The notes below the pieces were generated by a model, which was not told the DNA's origin, ran no database searches, and saw nothing but the letters and a program-made list of their open reading frames with translations. The position numbers and the translations under genes were made by a program. Below, one piece after another: positions 20,821 through 35,705 of a DNA stretch of 64,000 nucleotides. Source of the stretch: Aphanomyces cochlioides (lineage: Eukaryota > Oomycota > Saprolegniomycetes > Saprolegniales > Verrucalvaceae); NCBI GenBank assembly GCA_019828595.1, contig JAHQRK010000029.1, positions 558,001-622,000 on the forward strand. Reading direction: 5' to 3'. Position 1 is the first letter of the stretch; each line of letters starts with the position of its first letter.

Positions 20821-22073
20821 ACTCATACTTCTACAAATCTGATGACATACATTCTCCATGCAATAGCAACACATTTGCCTCGACTTTCAATCTCTAAAGA
20901 CACATCATGCATCGTACTCTAAACTTTACCAACTTCTAAAAAGACGCATTCTCCTCCAAAACACGATACATCATTTTCACACAATAACATATTATACTCA
21001 TCGCAGCATATATTGCGCTTTTCGGTGGCATAATCAGAGATGAGATTTTACACGTCGGCGCATCGACTGACAACCTACCGAGAATACCATCCTCACAGCT
21101 CAGACCAGAATGTCTACTTGGGTCCTCTCGGACTATTCCTCAATGCAATAGGGTCAAAAATAGTTGCATAGATATTACTCTCCATGTACCAATTGCCCAC
21201 GGACGTGGAACAAAGTGCAATGAAAACCGACGTCGAACTGCAATTTTACAGATTTTGTAGGCACGTGATGAAAAGGCCAAGATAAGCTCAACCAGAAAAA
21301 GATAGATTAAATATTTTTTTAATGTTTTTGACACGCACGTGATCTTGAATTGTGAGGAAATCAGATCAGTCACCAGAATACGACGACATAGTCGGACTGG
21401 TTATCCTTTCAGTCCCAGACATGGGTAATTTGTTCAAAATTGAATTGAAAACGAAGATGTTTGATTTACAATCGAGAAGTTCTGTCTGTTTTCATTCTTG
21501 AGAACCAAAACTCACGTTACAGAAGTACAGTTGGAGGACATGAATCCGATTCCCCTCTAAATAGAGAACAAATATACTTACTTGACAAATAAACATAAGT
21601 TTTTGTTGGATCTCTTTGGTCCACGCGCTATCTTGTTGAATTGTGTCTTACTGTGCCATCGTGGATGGTTTTACGAAACAGTAAAGATTGCAATGTATGT
21701 GGAGGTTTTGGAACGTTGTATAGTGAAAGCACGATCTGTCTTTTCACTTGACAAATAGACCTGTCGTGCTCCACATATGCATGCCACAGTACACATTATT
21801 TGACTCGTTTTCTTCGGGGGAGATTCAAATCCAAACCTGTTTGTCTGGCGTAGATATTCGTAAAGCTATGTTAAGACCTCGAACGTTTGACCTAAACACT
21901 GAGGTGGATGTTCGTTGTGTTTCTCATAAGACTTGATCTATTTGTTCTGGTTTTGTCAGACAAACGAGAATTCTAGAGACAAATCCCTTGCGAAGAAATA
22001 AAATATACAAACTTGGTGCATGCGATATAGTAGGTATATGCCGTAGAAGGTAAATTGGAGTGATAAAAAGATG

Positions 22074-22144
22074 GCCTCTGCCGATGATCGAAATTGGGAC
22101 CTCCTGCACCCTAAGCAGGAATCATACCACTAGACCACAGAGGC
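22074..22144 (-). tRNA. tRNA-Pro(AGG), copy A, U3
   Basis: Full length with the T-stem A-C mismatch. Confidence 0.7.
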
Positions 22145-22425
22145 TTTGTTGACAAAACTGTAGGTATCTGCCATTCAATCCCCAGATTTCCTGACGATAC
22201 TGCTTCCAATTTCTCTGTCGTTTGCACAAATTTATTCGATACCGTTGCATCCTGTCCGTGCATGATCGCCATGTCGTCATTTATCCTCTATTAAGAATGT
22301 ATGGACAAGAATGTCGACGACTCTGGGTGATAGTTCGCGCTCAAGATGGTGGAGCACGCCAAATCTAACCATTGTGAATGAATGCCATGTGACATAAAAA
22401 TATGTCCACTAAAGATGTCAACAAA

Positions 22426-22496
22426 GCCTCTGTGGTCTAGTGGTATGATTCCTGCTTAGGGTGCAGGAGGTTCCGATTTCGATCATCGGCAGAGGC
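22426..22496 (+). tRNA. tRNA-Pro(AGG), copy B, U3
   Basis: Full length, T48 variant, T5 terminator downstream. Confidence 0.8.
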
Positions 22497-24173
22497 CACC
22501 TTTTTCTCTCGACCATGTCACAAACTCCTATATGAAATCACACATTTCATCCATGTCTTGTGTAACAATCGTGTTTTTCTTGTAGTTGGCTCAAATGCAT
22601 GTGTAGGGTGTCAAGACTTGATTTTGACTATACTTTCCACGTGCTGCTGAGGGAAATCATCATGGCGACGCCTTATCGCTCACCTTAAGCTCAGACGGAC
22701 CTACGCCCCAGGGGTACATTACTTCGCTGTGCATTGCGATTTCAGTTCATCAATTGATTTTCTTCCGACTGAACAAAACAACAATGGAAGAAATTGTCCG
22801 CTCCCCAACAGCCAACTCGTACCACTTATATGGTATGGCATGTCACCACACCAATCTCTGACAACACTAACAAATCATAAACACTACTAAAATACCGAGC
22901 GTATTTAGACAGTTGAGTCGTAGTTCACTCGATAAACAACTCTAAATGGATATCATCTCTTTGCACATTCCAACCAAGAAACATCAAAACAAAACAATCT
23001 AATAATTACTTTTCTATGGTATGAATTGAGTCGTCTTTCAACATAACGTATAGTTTGTCGGGGAATGTCATTGATATATTCCTGCTAACCTGCGGTGTCA
23101 TTTCCTCGTGAAAAGATCGCTAATCCGCGTACTCGACAAAGTACTTAGTTACTGTGGCAATATCATTCGCATGAAGCCTATCGAATATGTTCAACTTGGG
23201 GTAGTCTCAATGTTGGTCGGTCGGTCTCATTTGTCTGTATAACGTACTGAAGCCATCTCAATAATTTGTGCAGGCATCTATCTATGGTTTTTGTGCGACA
23301 GTTTAGCCTTATACAACGGATTCAAATCCCTGTACCCAGATATGTGGGTAGCACGATATGTGGGTAGCACGATATGTGGGTAGCACGATGTGTGGTATTT
23401 GTCATGTCAGAGACAATTGGACTTTTCATAATTCTAAGCAGAGTCTCCTGAATACACCCAGATAAAATGCCATGATCTACATTGATGCTTGTGGAAAAGT
23501 TTACACAAGTAAATGTGTTCAATAGTGCACAAAGACAATACTTATCCTTCGACGACTAGGAGTTGTAATATTGGAATGATGTTAATGAAACAAGCTAAGA
23601 CAAGGGTAATTTCTGAGAACTTTGTGGCAGATACAGCAAACTAACTATATCTACCATCACATCGAGCGAAAACTTTTCCTTAAGAAACGGTACAACAGGG
23701 TCAAATATCGTATTTAGGTTGTATGCTTTCAGTTGGGGATCAATGAATACATGATATGCCAAACAATTTGCAAGCGATGAGGGATTTTTTTGCTATGTCG
23801 ACGAGAATGAAATCCGCACGGACAATCCGCACGGACAACATCAAAGTATAATCTAGAGCGCAAAAATGCATGCATATTCTACAAGTTTTGCAAACCATCC
23901 ATACTTACTTCAATAACTGAATAATTTATTGTTTATTATGGATTCTATCGAACAACATTGCCATTGATTCCACCAAGTTTTGCTCAACACATTGACTTCT
24001 TCCTAAAGCTTGCTTGTCAAATACACCATTTTCATAAAATACTGCATTGAAACCTCTGAATAACTTCTATCGAGAACCATTTTATAACATGTTGGATGTG
24101 GTGAACATGGATGGTGGTGGATACTTCAGCAATTGAGGTAGGTTTGACAGAACTGCAGAAACGAAAAAAGATG

Positions 24174-24244
24174 GCCTCTGCCGATGATCGAAATCGGGAC
24201 CTCCTGCACCCTAAGCAGGAATCATACCACTAGACCACAGAGGC
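24174..24244 (-). tRNA. tRNA-Pro(AGG), copy C, U3
   Basis: Identical to the U1 copy C. Confidence 0.85.
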
Positions 24245-25499
24245 ACTCATACTTCTACAAATCTGATGACATACATTCTCCATGCAATAGCAACACATTT
24301 GCCTCGACTTTCAATCTCTAAAGACACATCATGCATCGTACTCTAAACTTTACCAACTTCTAAAAAGACGCATTCTCCTCCAAAACACGATACATCATTT
24401 TCACACAATAACATATTATACTCATCGCAGCATATATTGCGCTTTTCGGTGGCATAATCAGAGATGAGATTTTACACGTCGGCGCATCGACTGACAACCT
24501 ACCGAGAATACCATCCTCACAGCTCAGACCAGAATGTCTACTTGGGTCCTCTCGGACTATTCCTCAATGCAATAGGGTCAAAAATAGTTGCATAGATATT
24601 ACTCTCCATGTACCAATTGCCCACGGACGTGGAACAAAGTGCAATGAAAACCGACGTCGAACTGCAATTTTACAGATTTTGTAGGCACCTGATGAAAAGG
24701 CCAAGATAAGCTCAACCAGAAAAAAAGATTAAATAAATATTTTTTTAATGTTTTTGACACGCACGTGATCTTGAATTGTGAGGAAATCAGATCAGTCACC
24801 AGAATACGACGACATAGTCGGACTGGTTATCCTTTCAGTCCCAGACATGGGTAATTTGTTCAAAATTGAATTGAAAACGAAGATGTTTGATTTACAATCG
24901 AGAAGTTCTGTCTGTTTTCATTCTTGAGAACCAAAACTCACGTTACAGAAGTACAGTTGGAGGACATGAATCCGATTCCCCTCTAAATAGAGAACAAATA
25001 TACTTACTTGACAAATAAACATAAGTTTTTGTTGGATCTCTTTGATCCACGCGCTATCTTGTTGAATTGTGTCTTACTGTGCCATCGTGGATGGTTTTAC
25101 GAAACAGTAAAGATTGCAATGTATGTGGAGGTTTTGGAACGTTGTATAGTGAAAGCACGATCTGTCTTTTCACTTGACAAATAGACCTGTCGTGCTCCAC
25201 ATATGCATGCCACAGTACACATTATTTGACTCGTTTTCTTCGGGGGAGATTCAAATCCAAACCTGTTTGTCTGGCGTAGATATTCGTAAAGCTATGTTAA
25301 GACCTCGAACGTTTGACCTAAACACTGAGGTGGATGTTCGTTGTGTTTCTCATAAGACTTGATCTATTTGTTCTGGTTTTGTCAGACAAACGAGAATTCT
25401 TGGGACAAATCCCTTGCGAAGAAATAAAATATACAAACTTGGTGCATGCGATATAGTAGGTATATGCCGTAGAAGGTAAATTGGAGTGATAAAAAGATG

Positions 25500-25551
25500 G
25501 CCTCTGCCGATGATCGAAATTGGGACCTCCTGCACCCTAAGCAGGAATCAT
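25500..25551 (-). pseudogene. Truncated tRNA-Pro, copy A relic, U4
   Basis: 52-nt relic broken at ATCAT, T-stem mismatch present. Confidence 0.9.
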
Positions 25552-26538
25552 TCGCATGAAGCCTATCGAATATGTTCAACTTGGGGTAGTCTCAATGTTG
25601 GTCGGTCTCATTTGTCTGTATAACGTACTGAAGCCATCTCAATAATTTGTGCAGGCATCTATCTATGGTTTTTGTGCGACAGTTTAGCCTTGTACAACGG
25701 ATTCAAATCCCTGTACCCAGATATGTGGGTAGCACGATATGTGGGTAGCACGATGTGTGGTATTTGTCATGTCAGAGACAATTGAACTTTTCATAATTCT
25801 AAGCAGAGTCTCCTGAATACACCCAGATAAAATGCCATGATCTACATTGATGCTTGTGGAAAAGTTTACACAAGTAAATGTGTTCAATAGTGCACAAAGA
25901 CAATACTTATCCTTCGACGACTAGGAGTTGTAATATTGGAATGATGTTAATGAAACAAGCTAAGACAAGGGTAATTTCTGAGAACTTTGTGGCAGATACA
26001 GCAAACTAACTATATCTACCATCACATCGAGCGAAAACTTTTCCTTAAGAAACGGTACAACAGGGTCAAATATCGTATTTAGGTTGTATGCTTTCAGTTG
26101 GGGATCAATGAATACATGATATGCCAAACAATTTGCAAGCGATGAGGGATTTTTTTGCTATGTCGACGAGAATGAAATCCGCACGGACAATCCGCACGGA
26201 CAACATCAAAGTATAATCTAGAGCGCAAAAATGCATGCATATTCTACAAGTTTTGCAAACCATCCATACTTACTTCAATAACTGAATAATTTATTGTTTA
26301 TTATGGATTCTATCGAACAACATTGCCATTGATTCCACCAAGTTTTGCTCAACACATTGACTTCTTCCTAAAGCTTGCTTGTCAAATACACCATTTTCAT
26401 AAAATACTGCATTGAAACCTCTGAATAACTTCTATCGAGAACCATTTTATAACATGTTGGATGTGGTGAACATGGATGGTGGTGGATACTTCAGCAATTG
26501 AGGTAGGTTTGACAGAACTGCAGAAACGAAAAAAGATG

Positions 26539-26609
26539 GCCTCTGCCGATGATCGAAATCGGGACCTCCTGCACCCTAAGCAGGAATCATACCACTAGAC
26601 CACAGAGGC
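26539..26609 (-). tRNA. tRNA-Pro(AGG), copy C, U4
   Basis: Identical to the U1 copy C. Confidence 0.85.
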
Positions 26610-27862
26610 ACTCATACTTCTACAAATCTGATGACATACATTCTCCATGCAATAGCAACACATTTGCCTCGACTTTCAATCTCTAAAGACACATCATGCA
26701 TCGTACTCTAAACTTTACCAACTTCTAAAAAGACGCATTCTCCTCCAAAACACGATACATCATTTTCACACAATAACATATTATACTCATCGCAGCATAT
26801 ATTGCGCTTTTCGGTGGCATAATCAGAGATGAGATTTTACACGTCGGCGCATCGACTGACAACCTACCGAGAATACCATCCTCACAGCTCAGACCAGAAT
26901 GTCTACTTGGGTCCTCTCGGACTATTCCTCAATGCAATAGGGTCAAAAATAGTTGCATAGATATTACTCTCCATGTACCAATTGCCCACGGACGTGGAAC
27001 AAAGTGCGATGACAACCGACGTCGAACTGCAATTTTACAGATTTTGTAGGCACCTGATGAAAAGGCCAAGATAAGCTCAACCAGAAAAAGATAGATTAAA
27101 TATTTTTTTAATGTTTTTGACACGCACGTGATCTTGAATTGTGAGGAAATCAGAACAGTCACCAGAATACGACGACATAGTCGGACTGGTTATCCTTTCA
27201 GTCCCAGACATGGGTAATTTGTTCAAAACTGAATTGAAAACGAAGATGTTTGATTTACAATCGAGAAGTTCTGTCTGTTTTCATTCTTGAGAACCAAAAC
27301 TCACGTTACAGAAGTACAGTTGGAGGACATGAATCCGATTCCCCTCTAAATAGAGAACAAATATACTTACTTGACAAATAAACATAAGTTTTTGTTGGAT
27401 CTCTTTGATCCACGCGCTATCTTGTTGAATTGTGTCTTACTGTGCCATCGTGGATGGTTTTACGAAACAGTAAAGATTGCAATGTATGTGGAGGTTTTGG
27501 AACGTTGTATAGTGAAAGCACGATCTGTCTTTTCACTTGACAAATAGACCTGTCGTGCTCCACATATGCATGCCACAGTACACATTATTTGACTCGTTTT
27601 CTTCGGGGGAGATTCAAATCCAAACCTGTTTGTCTGGCGTAGATATTCGTAAAGCTATGTTAAGACCTCGAACGTTTGACCTAAACACTGAGGTGGATGT
27701 TCGTTGTGTTTCTCATAAGACTTGATCTATTTGTTCTGGTTTTGTCAGACAAACGAGAATTCTTGGGACAAATCCCTTGCGAAGAAATAAAATATACAAA
27801 CTTGGTGCATGCGATATAGTAGGTATATGCCGTAGAAGGTAAATTGGAGTGATAAAAAGATG

Positions 27863-27933
27863 GCCTCTGCCGATGATCGAAATTGGGACCTCCTGCACCC
27901 TAAGCAGGAATCATACCACTAGACCACAGAGGC
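27863..27933 (-). tRNA. tRNA-Pro(AGG), copy A, U5
   Basis: Full length with the T-stem A-C mismatch. Confidence 0.7.
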
Positions 27934-28213
27934 TTTGTTGACAAAACTGTAGGTATCTGCCATTCAATCCCCAGATTTCCTGACGATACTGCTTCCAATT
28001 TCTCGTCGTTTGCACAAATTTATTCGATACCGTTGCATCCTGTCCGTGCATGATCGCCATGTCGTCATTTATCCCCTATTAAGAATGTATGGACAAGAAT
28101 GTCGACGACTCTGGGTGATAGTTCGCGCTCAAGATGGTGGAGCACGCCAAATCTAACCATTGTGAATGAATGCCATGTGACATAAAAATATGTCCACTAA
28201 AGATGTCAACAAA

Positions 28214-28284
28214 GCCTCTGTGGTCTAGTGGTATGATTCCTGCTTAGGGTGCAGGAGGTTCCGATTTCGATCATCGGCAGAGGC
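28214..28284 (+). tRNA. tRNA-Pro(AGG), copy B, U5
   Basis: Full length, T48 variant. Confidence 0.8.
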
Positions 28285-29941
28285 CACCTTTTTCTCTCGA
28301 CCATGTCACAAACTCCTATATGAAATCACACATTTCATCCATGTCTTGTGTAACAATCGTGTTTTTCTTGTAGTTGGCTCAAATGCATGTGTAGGGTGTC
28401 AAGACTTGATTTTGACTATACTTTCCACGTGCTGCTGAGGGAAATCATCATGGCGACGCCTTATCGCTCACCTTAAGCTCAGACGGACCTACGCCCCAGG
28501 GGTACATTACTTCGCTGTGCATTGCGATTTCAGTTCATCAATTGATTTTCTTCCGACTGAACAAAACAACAATGGAAGAAATTGTCCGCTCCCCAACAGT
28601 CAACTCGTACCACTTATATGGTATGGCATGTCACCACACCAATCTCTGACAACACTAACAAATCATAAACACTACTAAAATACCGAGCGTATTTAGACAG
28701 TTGAGTCGTAGTTCACTCGATAAACAACTCTAAATGGATATCATCTCTTTGCACATTCCAACCAAGAAACATCAAAACAAAACAATCTAATAATTACTTT
28801 TCTATGGTATGAATTGAGTCGTCTTTCAACATAACGTATAGTTTGTCGGGGAATGTCATTGATATATTCCTGCTAACCTGCGGTGTCATTTCCTCGTGAA
28901 AAGATCGCTAATCCGCGTACTCGACAAAGTACTTAGTTACTGTGGCAATATCATTCGCATGAAGCCTATCGAATATGTTCAACTTGGGGTAGTCTCAATG
29001 TTGGTCGGTCTCATTTGTCTGTATAACGTACTGAAGCCATCTCAATAATTTGTGCAGGCATCTATCTATGGTTTTTGTGCGACAGTTTAGCCTTATACAA
29101 CGGATTCAAATCCCTGTACCCAGATATGTGGGTAGCACGATATGTGGGTAGCACGATGTGTGGTATTTGTCATGTCAGAGACAATTGGACTTTTCATAAT
29201 TCTAAGCAGAGTCTCCTGAATACACCCAGATAAAATGCCATGATCTACATTGATGCTTGTGGAAAAGTTTACACAAGTAAATGTGTTCAATAGTGCACAA
29301 AGACAATACTTATCCTTCGACGACTAGGAGTTGTAATATTGGAATGATGTTAATGAAACAAGCTAAGACAAGGGTAATTTCTGAGAACTTTGTGGCAGAT
29401 ACAGCAAACTAACTATATCTACCATCACATCGAGCGAAAACTTTTCCTTAAGAAACGGTACAACAGGGTCAAATATCGTATTTAGGTTGTATGCTTTCAG
29501 TTGGGGATCAATGAATACATGATATGCCAAACAATTTGCAAGCGATGAGGGATTTTTTTGCTATGTCGACGAGAATGAAATCCGCACGGACAATCCGCAC
29601 GGACAACATCAAAGTATAATCTAGAGCGCAAAAATGCATGCATATTCTACAAGTTTTGCAAACCATCCATACTTACTTCAATAACTGAATAATTTATTGT
29701 TTATTATGGATTCTATCGAACAACATTGCCATTGATTCCACCAAGTTTTGCTCAACACATTGACTTCTTCCTAAAGCTAGCTTGTCAAATACACCATTTT
29801 CATAAAATACTGCATTGAAACCTCTGAATAACTTCTATCGAGAACCATTTTATAACATGTTGGATGTGGTGAACATGGATGGTGGTGGATACTTCAGCAA
29901 TTGAGGTAGGTTTGACAGAACTGCAGAAACGAAAAAAGATG

Positions 29942-30012
29942 GCCTCTGCCGATGATCGAAATCGGGACCTCCTGCACCCTAAGCAGGAATCATACCACTA
30001 GACCACAGAGGC
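29942..30012 (-). tRNA. tRNA-Pro(AGG), copy C, U5
   Basis: Identical to the U1 copy C. Confidence 0.85.
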
Positions 30013-31265
30013 ACTCATACTTCTACAAATCTGATGACATACATTCTCCATGCAATAGCAACACATTTGCCTCGACTTTCAATCTCTAAAGACACATCAT
30101 GCATCGTACTCTAAACTTTACCAACTTCTAAAAAGACGCATTCTCCTCCAAAACACGATACATCATTTTCACACAATAACATATTATACTCATCGCAGCA
30201 TATATTGCGCTTTTCGGTGGCATAATCAGAGATGAGATTTTACACGTCGGCGCATCGACTGACAACCTACCGAGAATACCATCCTCACAGCTCAGACCAG
30301 AATGTCTACTTGGGTCCTCTCGGACTATTCCTCAATGCAATAGGGTCAAAAATAGTTGCATAGATATTACTCTCCATGTACCAATTGCCCACGGACGTGG
30401 AACAAAGTGCAATGAAAACCGACGTCGAACTGCAATTTTACAGATTTTGTAGGCACGTGATGAAAAGGCCAAGATAAGCTCAACCAGAAAAAGATAGATT
30501 AAATATTTTTTTAATGTTTTTGACACGCACGTGATCTTGAATTGTGAGGAAATCAGATCAGTCACCAGAATACGACGACATAGTCGGACTGGTTATCCTT
30601 TCAGTCCCAGACATGGGTAATTTGTTCAAAATTGAATTGAAAACGAAGATGTTTGATTTACAATCGAGAAGTTCTGTCTGTTTTCATTCTTGAGAACCAA
30701 AACTCACGTTACAGAAGTACAGTTGGAGGACATGAATCCGATTCCCCTCTAAATAGAGAACAAATATACTTACTTGACAAATAAACATAAGTTTTTGTTG
30801 GATCTCTTTGATCCACGCGCTATCTTGTTGAATTGTGTCTTACTGTGCCATCGTGGATGGTTTTACGAAACAGTAAAGATTGCAATGTATGTGGAGGTTT
30901 TGGAACGTTGTATAGTGAAAGCACGATCTGTCTTTTCACTTGACAAATAGACCTGTCGTGCTCCACATATACATGCCACAGTACACATTATTTGACTCGT
31001 TTTCTTCGGGGGAGATTCAAATCCAAACCTGTTTGTCTGGCGTAGATATTCGTAAAGCTATGTTAAGACCTCGAACGTTTGACCTAAACACTGAGGTGGA
31101 TGTTCGTTGTGTTTCTCATAAGACTTGATCTATTTGTTCTGGTTTTGTCAGACAAACGAGAATTCTTGGGACAAATCCCTTGCGAAGAAATAAAATATAC
31201 AAACTTGGTGCATGCGATATAGTAGGTATATGCCGTAGAAGGTAAATTGGAGTGATAAAAAGATG

Positions 31266-31336
31266 GCCTCTGCCGATGATCGAAATCGGGACCTCCTGCA
31301 CCCTAAGCAGGAATCATACCACTAGACCACAGAGGC
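31266..31336 (-). tRNA. tRNA-Pro(AGG), copy A, U6 (intact T-stem)
   Basis: Sequence identical to copy C: G51 is present, so the T-stem pairs fully, unlike copy A in most long units. Confidence 0.82.
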
Positions 31337-31616
31337 TTTGTTGACAAAACTGTAGGTATCTGCCATTCAATCCCCAGATTTCCTGACGATACTGCTTCCA
31401 ATTTCTCGTCGTTTGCACAAATTTATTCGATACCGTTGCATCCTGTCCGTGCATGATCGCCATGTCGTCATTTATCCCCTATTAAGAATGTATGGACAAG
31501 AATGTCGACGACTCTGGGTGATAGTTCGCGCTCAAGATGGTGGAGCACGCCAAATCTAACCATTGTGAATGAATGCCATGTGACATAAAAATATGTCCAC
31601 TAAAGATGTCAACAAA

Positions 31617-31687
31617 GCCTCTGTGGTCTAGTGGTATGATTCCTGCTTAGGGTGCAGGAGGTTCCGATTTCGATCATCGGCAGAGGC
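31617..31687 (+). tRNA. tRNA-Pro(AGG), copy B, U6
   Basis: Full length; terminator extended to T6 here. Confidence 0.8.
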
Positions 31688-33343
31688 CACTTTTTTCTCT
31701 CGACCATGTCACAAACTCCTATATGAAATCACACATTTCATCCATGTCTTGTGTAACAATCGTGTTTTTCTTGTAGTTGGCTCAAATGCATGTGTAGGGT
31801 GTCAAGACTTGATTTTGACTATACTTTCCACGTGCTGCTGAGGGAAATCATCATGGCGACGCCTTATCGCTCACCTTAAGCTCAGACGGACCTACGCCCC
31901 AGGGGTACATTACTTCGCTGTGCATTGCGATTTCAGTTCATCAATTGATTTTCTTCCGACTGAACAAAACAACAATGGAAGAAATTGTCCGCCCCCCAAC
32001 AGTCAACTCGTACCACTTATATGGTATGGCATGTCACCACACCAATCTCTGACAACACTAACAAATCATAAACACTACTAAAATACCGAGCGTATTTAGA
32101 CAGTTGAGTCGTAGTTCACTCGATAAACAACTCTAAATGGATATCATCTCTTTGCACATTCCAACCAAGAAACATCAAAACAAAACAATCTAATAATTAC
32201 TTTTCTATGGTATGAATTGAGTCGTCTTCAACATAACGTATAGTTTGTCGGGGAATGTCATTGATATATTCCTGCTAACCTGCGGTGTCATTTCCTCGTG
32301 AAAAGATCGCTAATCCGCGTACTCGACAAAGTACTTAGTTACTGTGGCAATATCATTCGCATGAAGCCTATCGAATATGTTCAACTTGGGGTAGTCTCAA
32401 TGTTGGTCGGTCTCATTTGTCTGTATAACGTACTGAAGCCATCTCAATAATTTGTGCAGGCATCTATCTATGGTTTTTGTGCGACAGTTTAGCCTTGTAC
32501 AACGGATTCAAATCCCTGTACCCAGATATGTGGGTAGCACGATATGTGGGTAGCACGATGTGTGGTATTTGTCATGTCAGAGACAATTGAACTTTTCATA
32601 ATTCTAAGCAGAGTCTCCTGAATACACCCAGATAAAATGCCATGATCTACATTGATGCTTGTGGAAAAGTTTACACAAGTAAATGTGTTCAATAGTGCAC
32701 AAAGACAATACTTATCCTTCGACGACTAGGAGTTGTAATATTGGAATGATGTTAATGAAACAAGCTAAGACAAGGGTAATTTCTGAGAACTTTGTGGCAG
32801 ATACAGCAAACTAACTATATCTACCATCACATCGAGCGAAAACTTTTCCTTAAGAAACGGTACAACAGGGTCAAATATCGTATTTAGGTTGTATGCTTTC
32901 AGTTGGGGATCAATGAATACATGATATGCCAAACAATTTGCAAGCGATGAGGGATTTTTTTGCTATGTCGACGAGAATGAAATCCGCACGGACAATCCGC
33001 ACGGACAACATCAAAGTATAATCTAGAGCGCAAAAATGCATGCATATTCTACAAGTTTTGCAAACCATCCATACTTACTTCAATAACTGAATAATTTATT
33101 GTTTATTATGGATTCTATCGAACAACATTGCCATTGATTCCACCAAGTTTTGCTCAACACATTGACTTCTTCCTAAAGCTAGCTTGTCAAATACACCATT
33201 TTCATAAAATACTGCATTGAAACCTCTGAATAACTTCTATCGAGAACCATTTTATAACATGTTGGATGTGGTGAACATGGATGGTGGTGGATACTTCAGC
33301 AATTGAGGTAGGTTTGACAGAACTGCAGAAACGAAAAAAGATG

Positions 33344-33414
33344 GCCTCTGCCGATGATCGAAATCGGGACCTCCTGCACCCTAAGCAGGAATCATACCAC
33401 TAGACCACAGAGGC
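33344..33414 (-). tRNA. tRNA-Pro(AGG), copy C, U6
   Basis: Identical to the U1 copy C. Confidence 0.85.
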
Positions 33415-34666
33415 ACTCATACTTCTACAAATCTGATGACATACATTCTCCATGCAATAGCAACACATTTGCCTCGACTTTCAATCTCTAAAGACACATC
33501 ATGCATCGTACTCTAAACTTTACCAACTTCTAAAAAGACGCATTCTCCTCCAAAACACGATACATCATTTTCACACAATAACATATTATACTCATCGCAG
33601 CATATATTGCGCTTTTCGGTGGCATAATCAGAGATGAGATTTTACACGTCGGCGCATCGACTGACAACCTACCGAGAATACCATCCTCACAGCTCAGACC
33701 AGAATGTCTACTTGGGTCCTCTCGGACTATTCCTCAATGCAATAGGGTCAAAAATAGTTGCATAGATATTACTCTCCATGTACCAATTGCCCACGGACGT
33801 GGAACAAAGTGCAATGACAACCGACGTCGAACTGCAATTTTACAGATTTTGTAGGCACCTGATGAAAAGGCCAAGATAAGCTCAACCAGAAAAAGATAGA
33901 TTAAATATTTTTTTAATGTTTTTGACACGCACGTGATCTTGAATTGTGAGGAAATCAGAACAGTCACCAGAATACGACGACATAGTCGGACTGGTTATCC
34001 TTTCAGTCCCAGACATGGGTAATTTGTTCAAAACTGAATTGAAAACGAAGATGTTTGATTTACAATCGAGAAGTTCTGTCTGTTTTCATTCTTGAGAACC
34101 AAAACTCACGTTACAGAAGTACAGTTGGAGGACATGAATCCGATTCCCCTCTAAATAGAGAACAAATATACTTACTTGACAAATAAACATAAGTTTTTGT
34201 TGGATCTCTTTGATCCACGCGCTATCTTGTTGAATTGTGTCTTACTGTGCCATCGTGGATGGTTTTACGAAACAGTAAAGATTGCAATGTATGTGGAGGT
34301 TTTGGAACGTTGTATAGTGAAAGCACGATCTGTCTTTTCACTTGACAAATAGACCTGTCGTGCTCCACATATACATGCCACAGTACACATTATTTGACTC
34401 GTTTTCTTCGGGGAGATTCAAATCCAAACCTGTTTGTCTGGCGTAGATATTCGTAAAGCTATGTTAAGACCTCGAACGTTTGACCTAAACACTGAGGTGG
34501 ATGTTCGTTGTGTTTCTCATAAGACTTGATCTATTTGTTCTGGTTTTGTCAGACAAACGAGAATTCTTGGGACAAATCCCTTGCGAAGAAATAAAATATA
34601 CAAACTTGGTGCATGCGATATAGTAGGTATATGCCGTAGAAGGTAAATTGGAGTGATAAAAAGATG

Positions 34667-34718
34667 GCCTCTGCCGATGATCGAAATTGGGACCTCCTGC
34701 ACCCTAAGCAGGAATCAT
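34667..34718 (-). pseudogene. Truncated tRNA-Pro, copy A relic, U7
   Basis: 52-nt relic broken at ATCAT. Confidence 0.9.
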
Positions 34719-35705
34719 TCGCATGAAGCCTATCGAATATGTTCAACTTGGGGTAGTCTCAATGTTGGTCGGTCTCATTTGTCTGTATAACGTACTGAAG
34801 CCATCTCAATAATTTGTGCAGGCATCTATCTATGGTTTTTGTGCGACAGTTTAGCCTTGTACAACGGATTCAAATCCCTGTACCCAGATATGTGGGTAGC
34901 ACGATATGTGGGTAGCACGATGTGTGGTATTTGTCATGTCAGAGACAATTGAACTTTTCATAATTCTAAGCAGAGTCTCCTGAATACACCCAGATAAAAT
35001 GCCATGATCTACATTGATGCTTGTGGAAAAGTTTACACAAGTAAATGTGTTCAATAGTGCACAAAGACAATACTTATCCTTCGACGACTAGGAGTTGTAA
35101 TATTGGAATGATGTTAATGAAACAAGCTAAGACAAGGGTAATTTCTGAGAACTTTGTGGCAGATACAGCAAACTAACTATATCTACCATCACATCGAGCG
35201 AAAACTTTTCCTTAAGAAACGGTACAACAGGGTCAAATATCGTATTTAGGTTGTATGCTTTCAGTTGGGGATCAATGAATACATGATATGCCAAACAATT
35301 TGCAAGCGATGAGGGATTTTTTTGCTATGTCGACGAGAATGAAATCCGCACGGACAATCCGCACGGACAACATCAAAGTATAATCTAGAGCGCAAAAATG
35401 CATGCATATTCTACAAGTTTTGCAAACCATCCATACTTACTTCAATAACTGAATAATTTATTGTTTATTATGGATTCTATCGAACAACATTGCCATTGAT
35501 TCCACCAAGTTTTGCTCAACACATTGACTTCTTCCTAAAGCTAGCTTGTCAAATACACCATTTTCATAAAATACTGCATTGAAACCTCTGAATAACTTCT
35601 ATCGAGAACCATTTTATAACATGTTGGATGTGGTGAACATGGATGGTGGTGGATACTTCAGCAATTGAGGTAGGTTTGACAGAACTGCAGAAACGAAAAA
35701 AGATG

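Larger units (their letters stand above)
17964..21366. repeat. Array unit U2 (long)
   Basis: 3403 bp. Shares CATTAAAATA and GAGCTGTAAT variants with U12, marking these two as sister copies. Confidence 0.95.
21367..24792. repeat. Array unit U3 (long)
   Basis: 3426 bp, the longest. Has the triplicated TGTGGGTAGCACGATA block and TTCTAGAGAC, both shared with U13 only, plus a GGTCGGTCGGTC expansion of its own. Confidence 0.95.
24793..27155. repeat. Array unit U4 (short)
   Basis: 2363 bp; ends with a GAACAG instead of GATCAG junction. Confidence 0.95.
27156..30558. repeat. Array unit U5 (long)
   Basis: 3403 bp; CAAAACTG variant near its start, shared with U7 and U10. Confidence 0.95.
30559..33960. 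repeat. Array unit U6 (long)
   Basis: 3402 bp; carries the repaired copy A and the ATATACATG variant. Confidence 0.95.
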
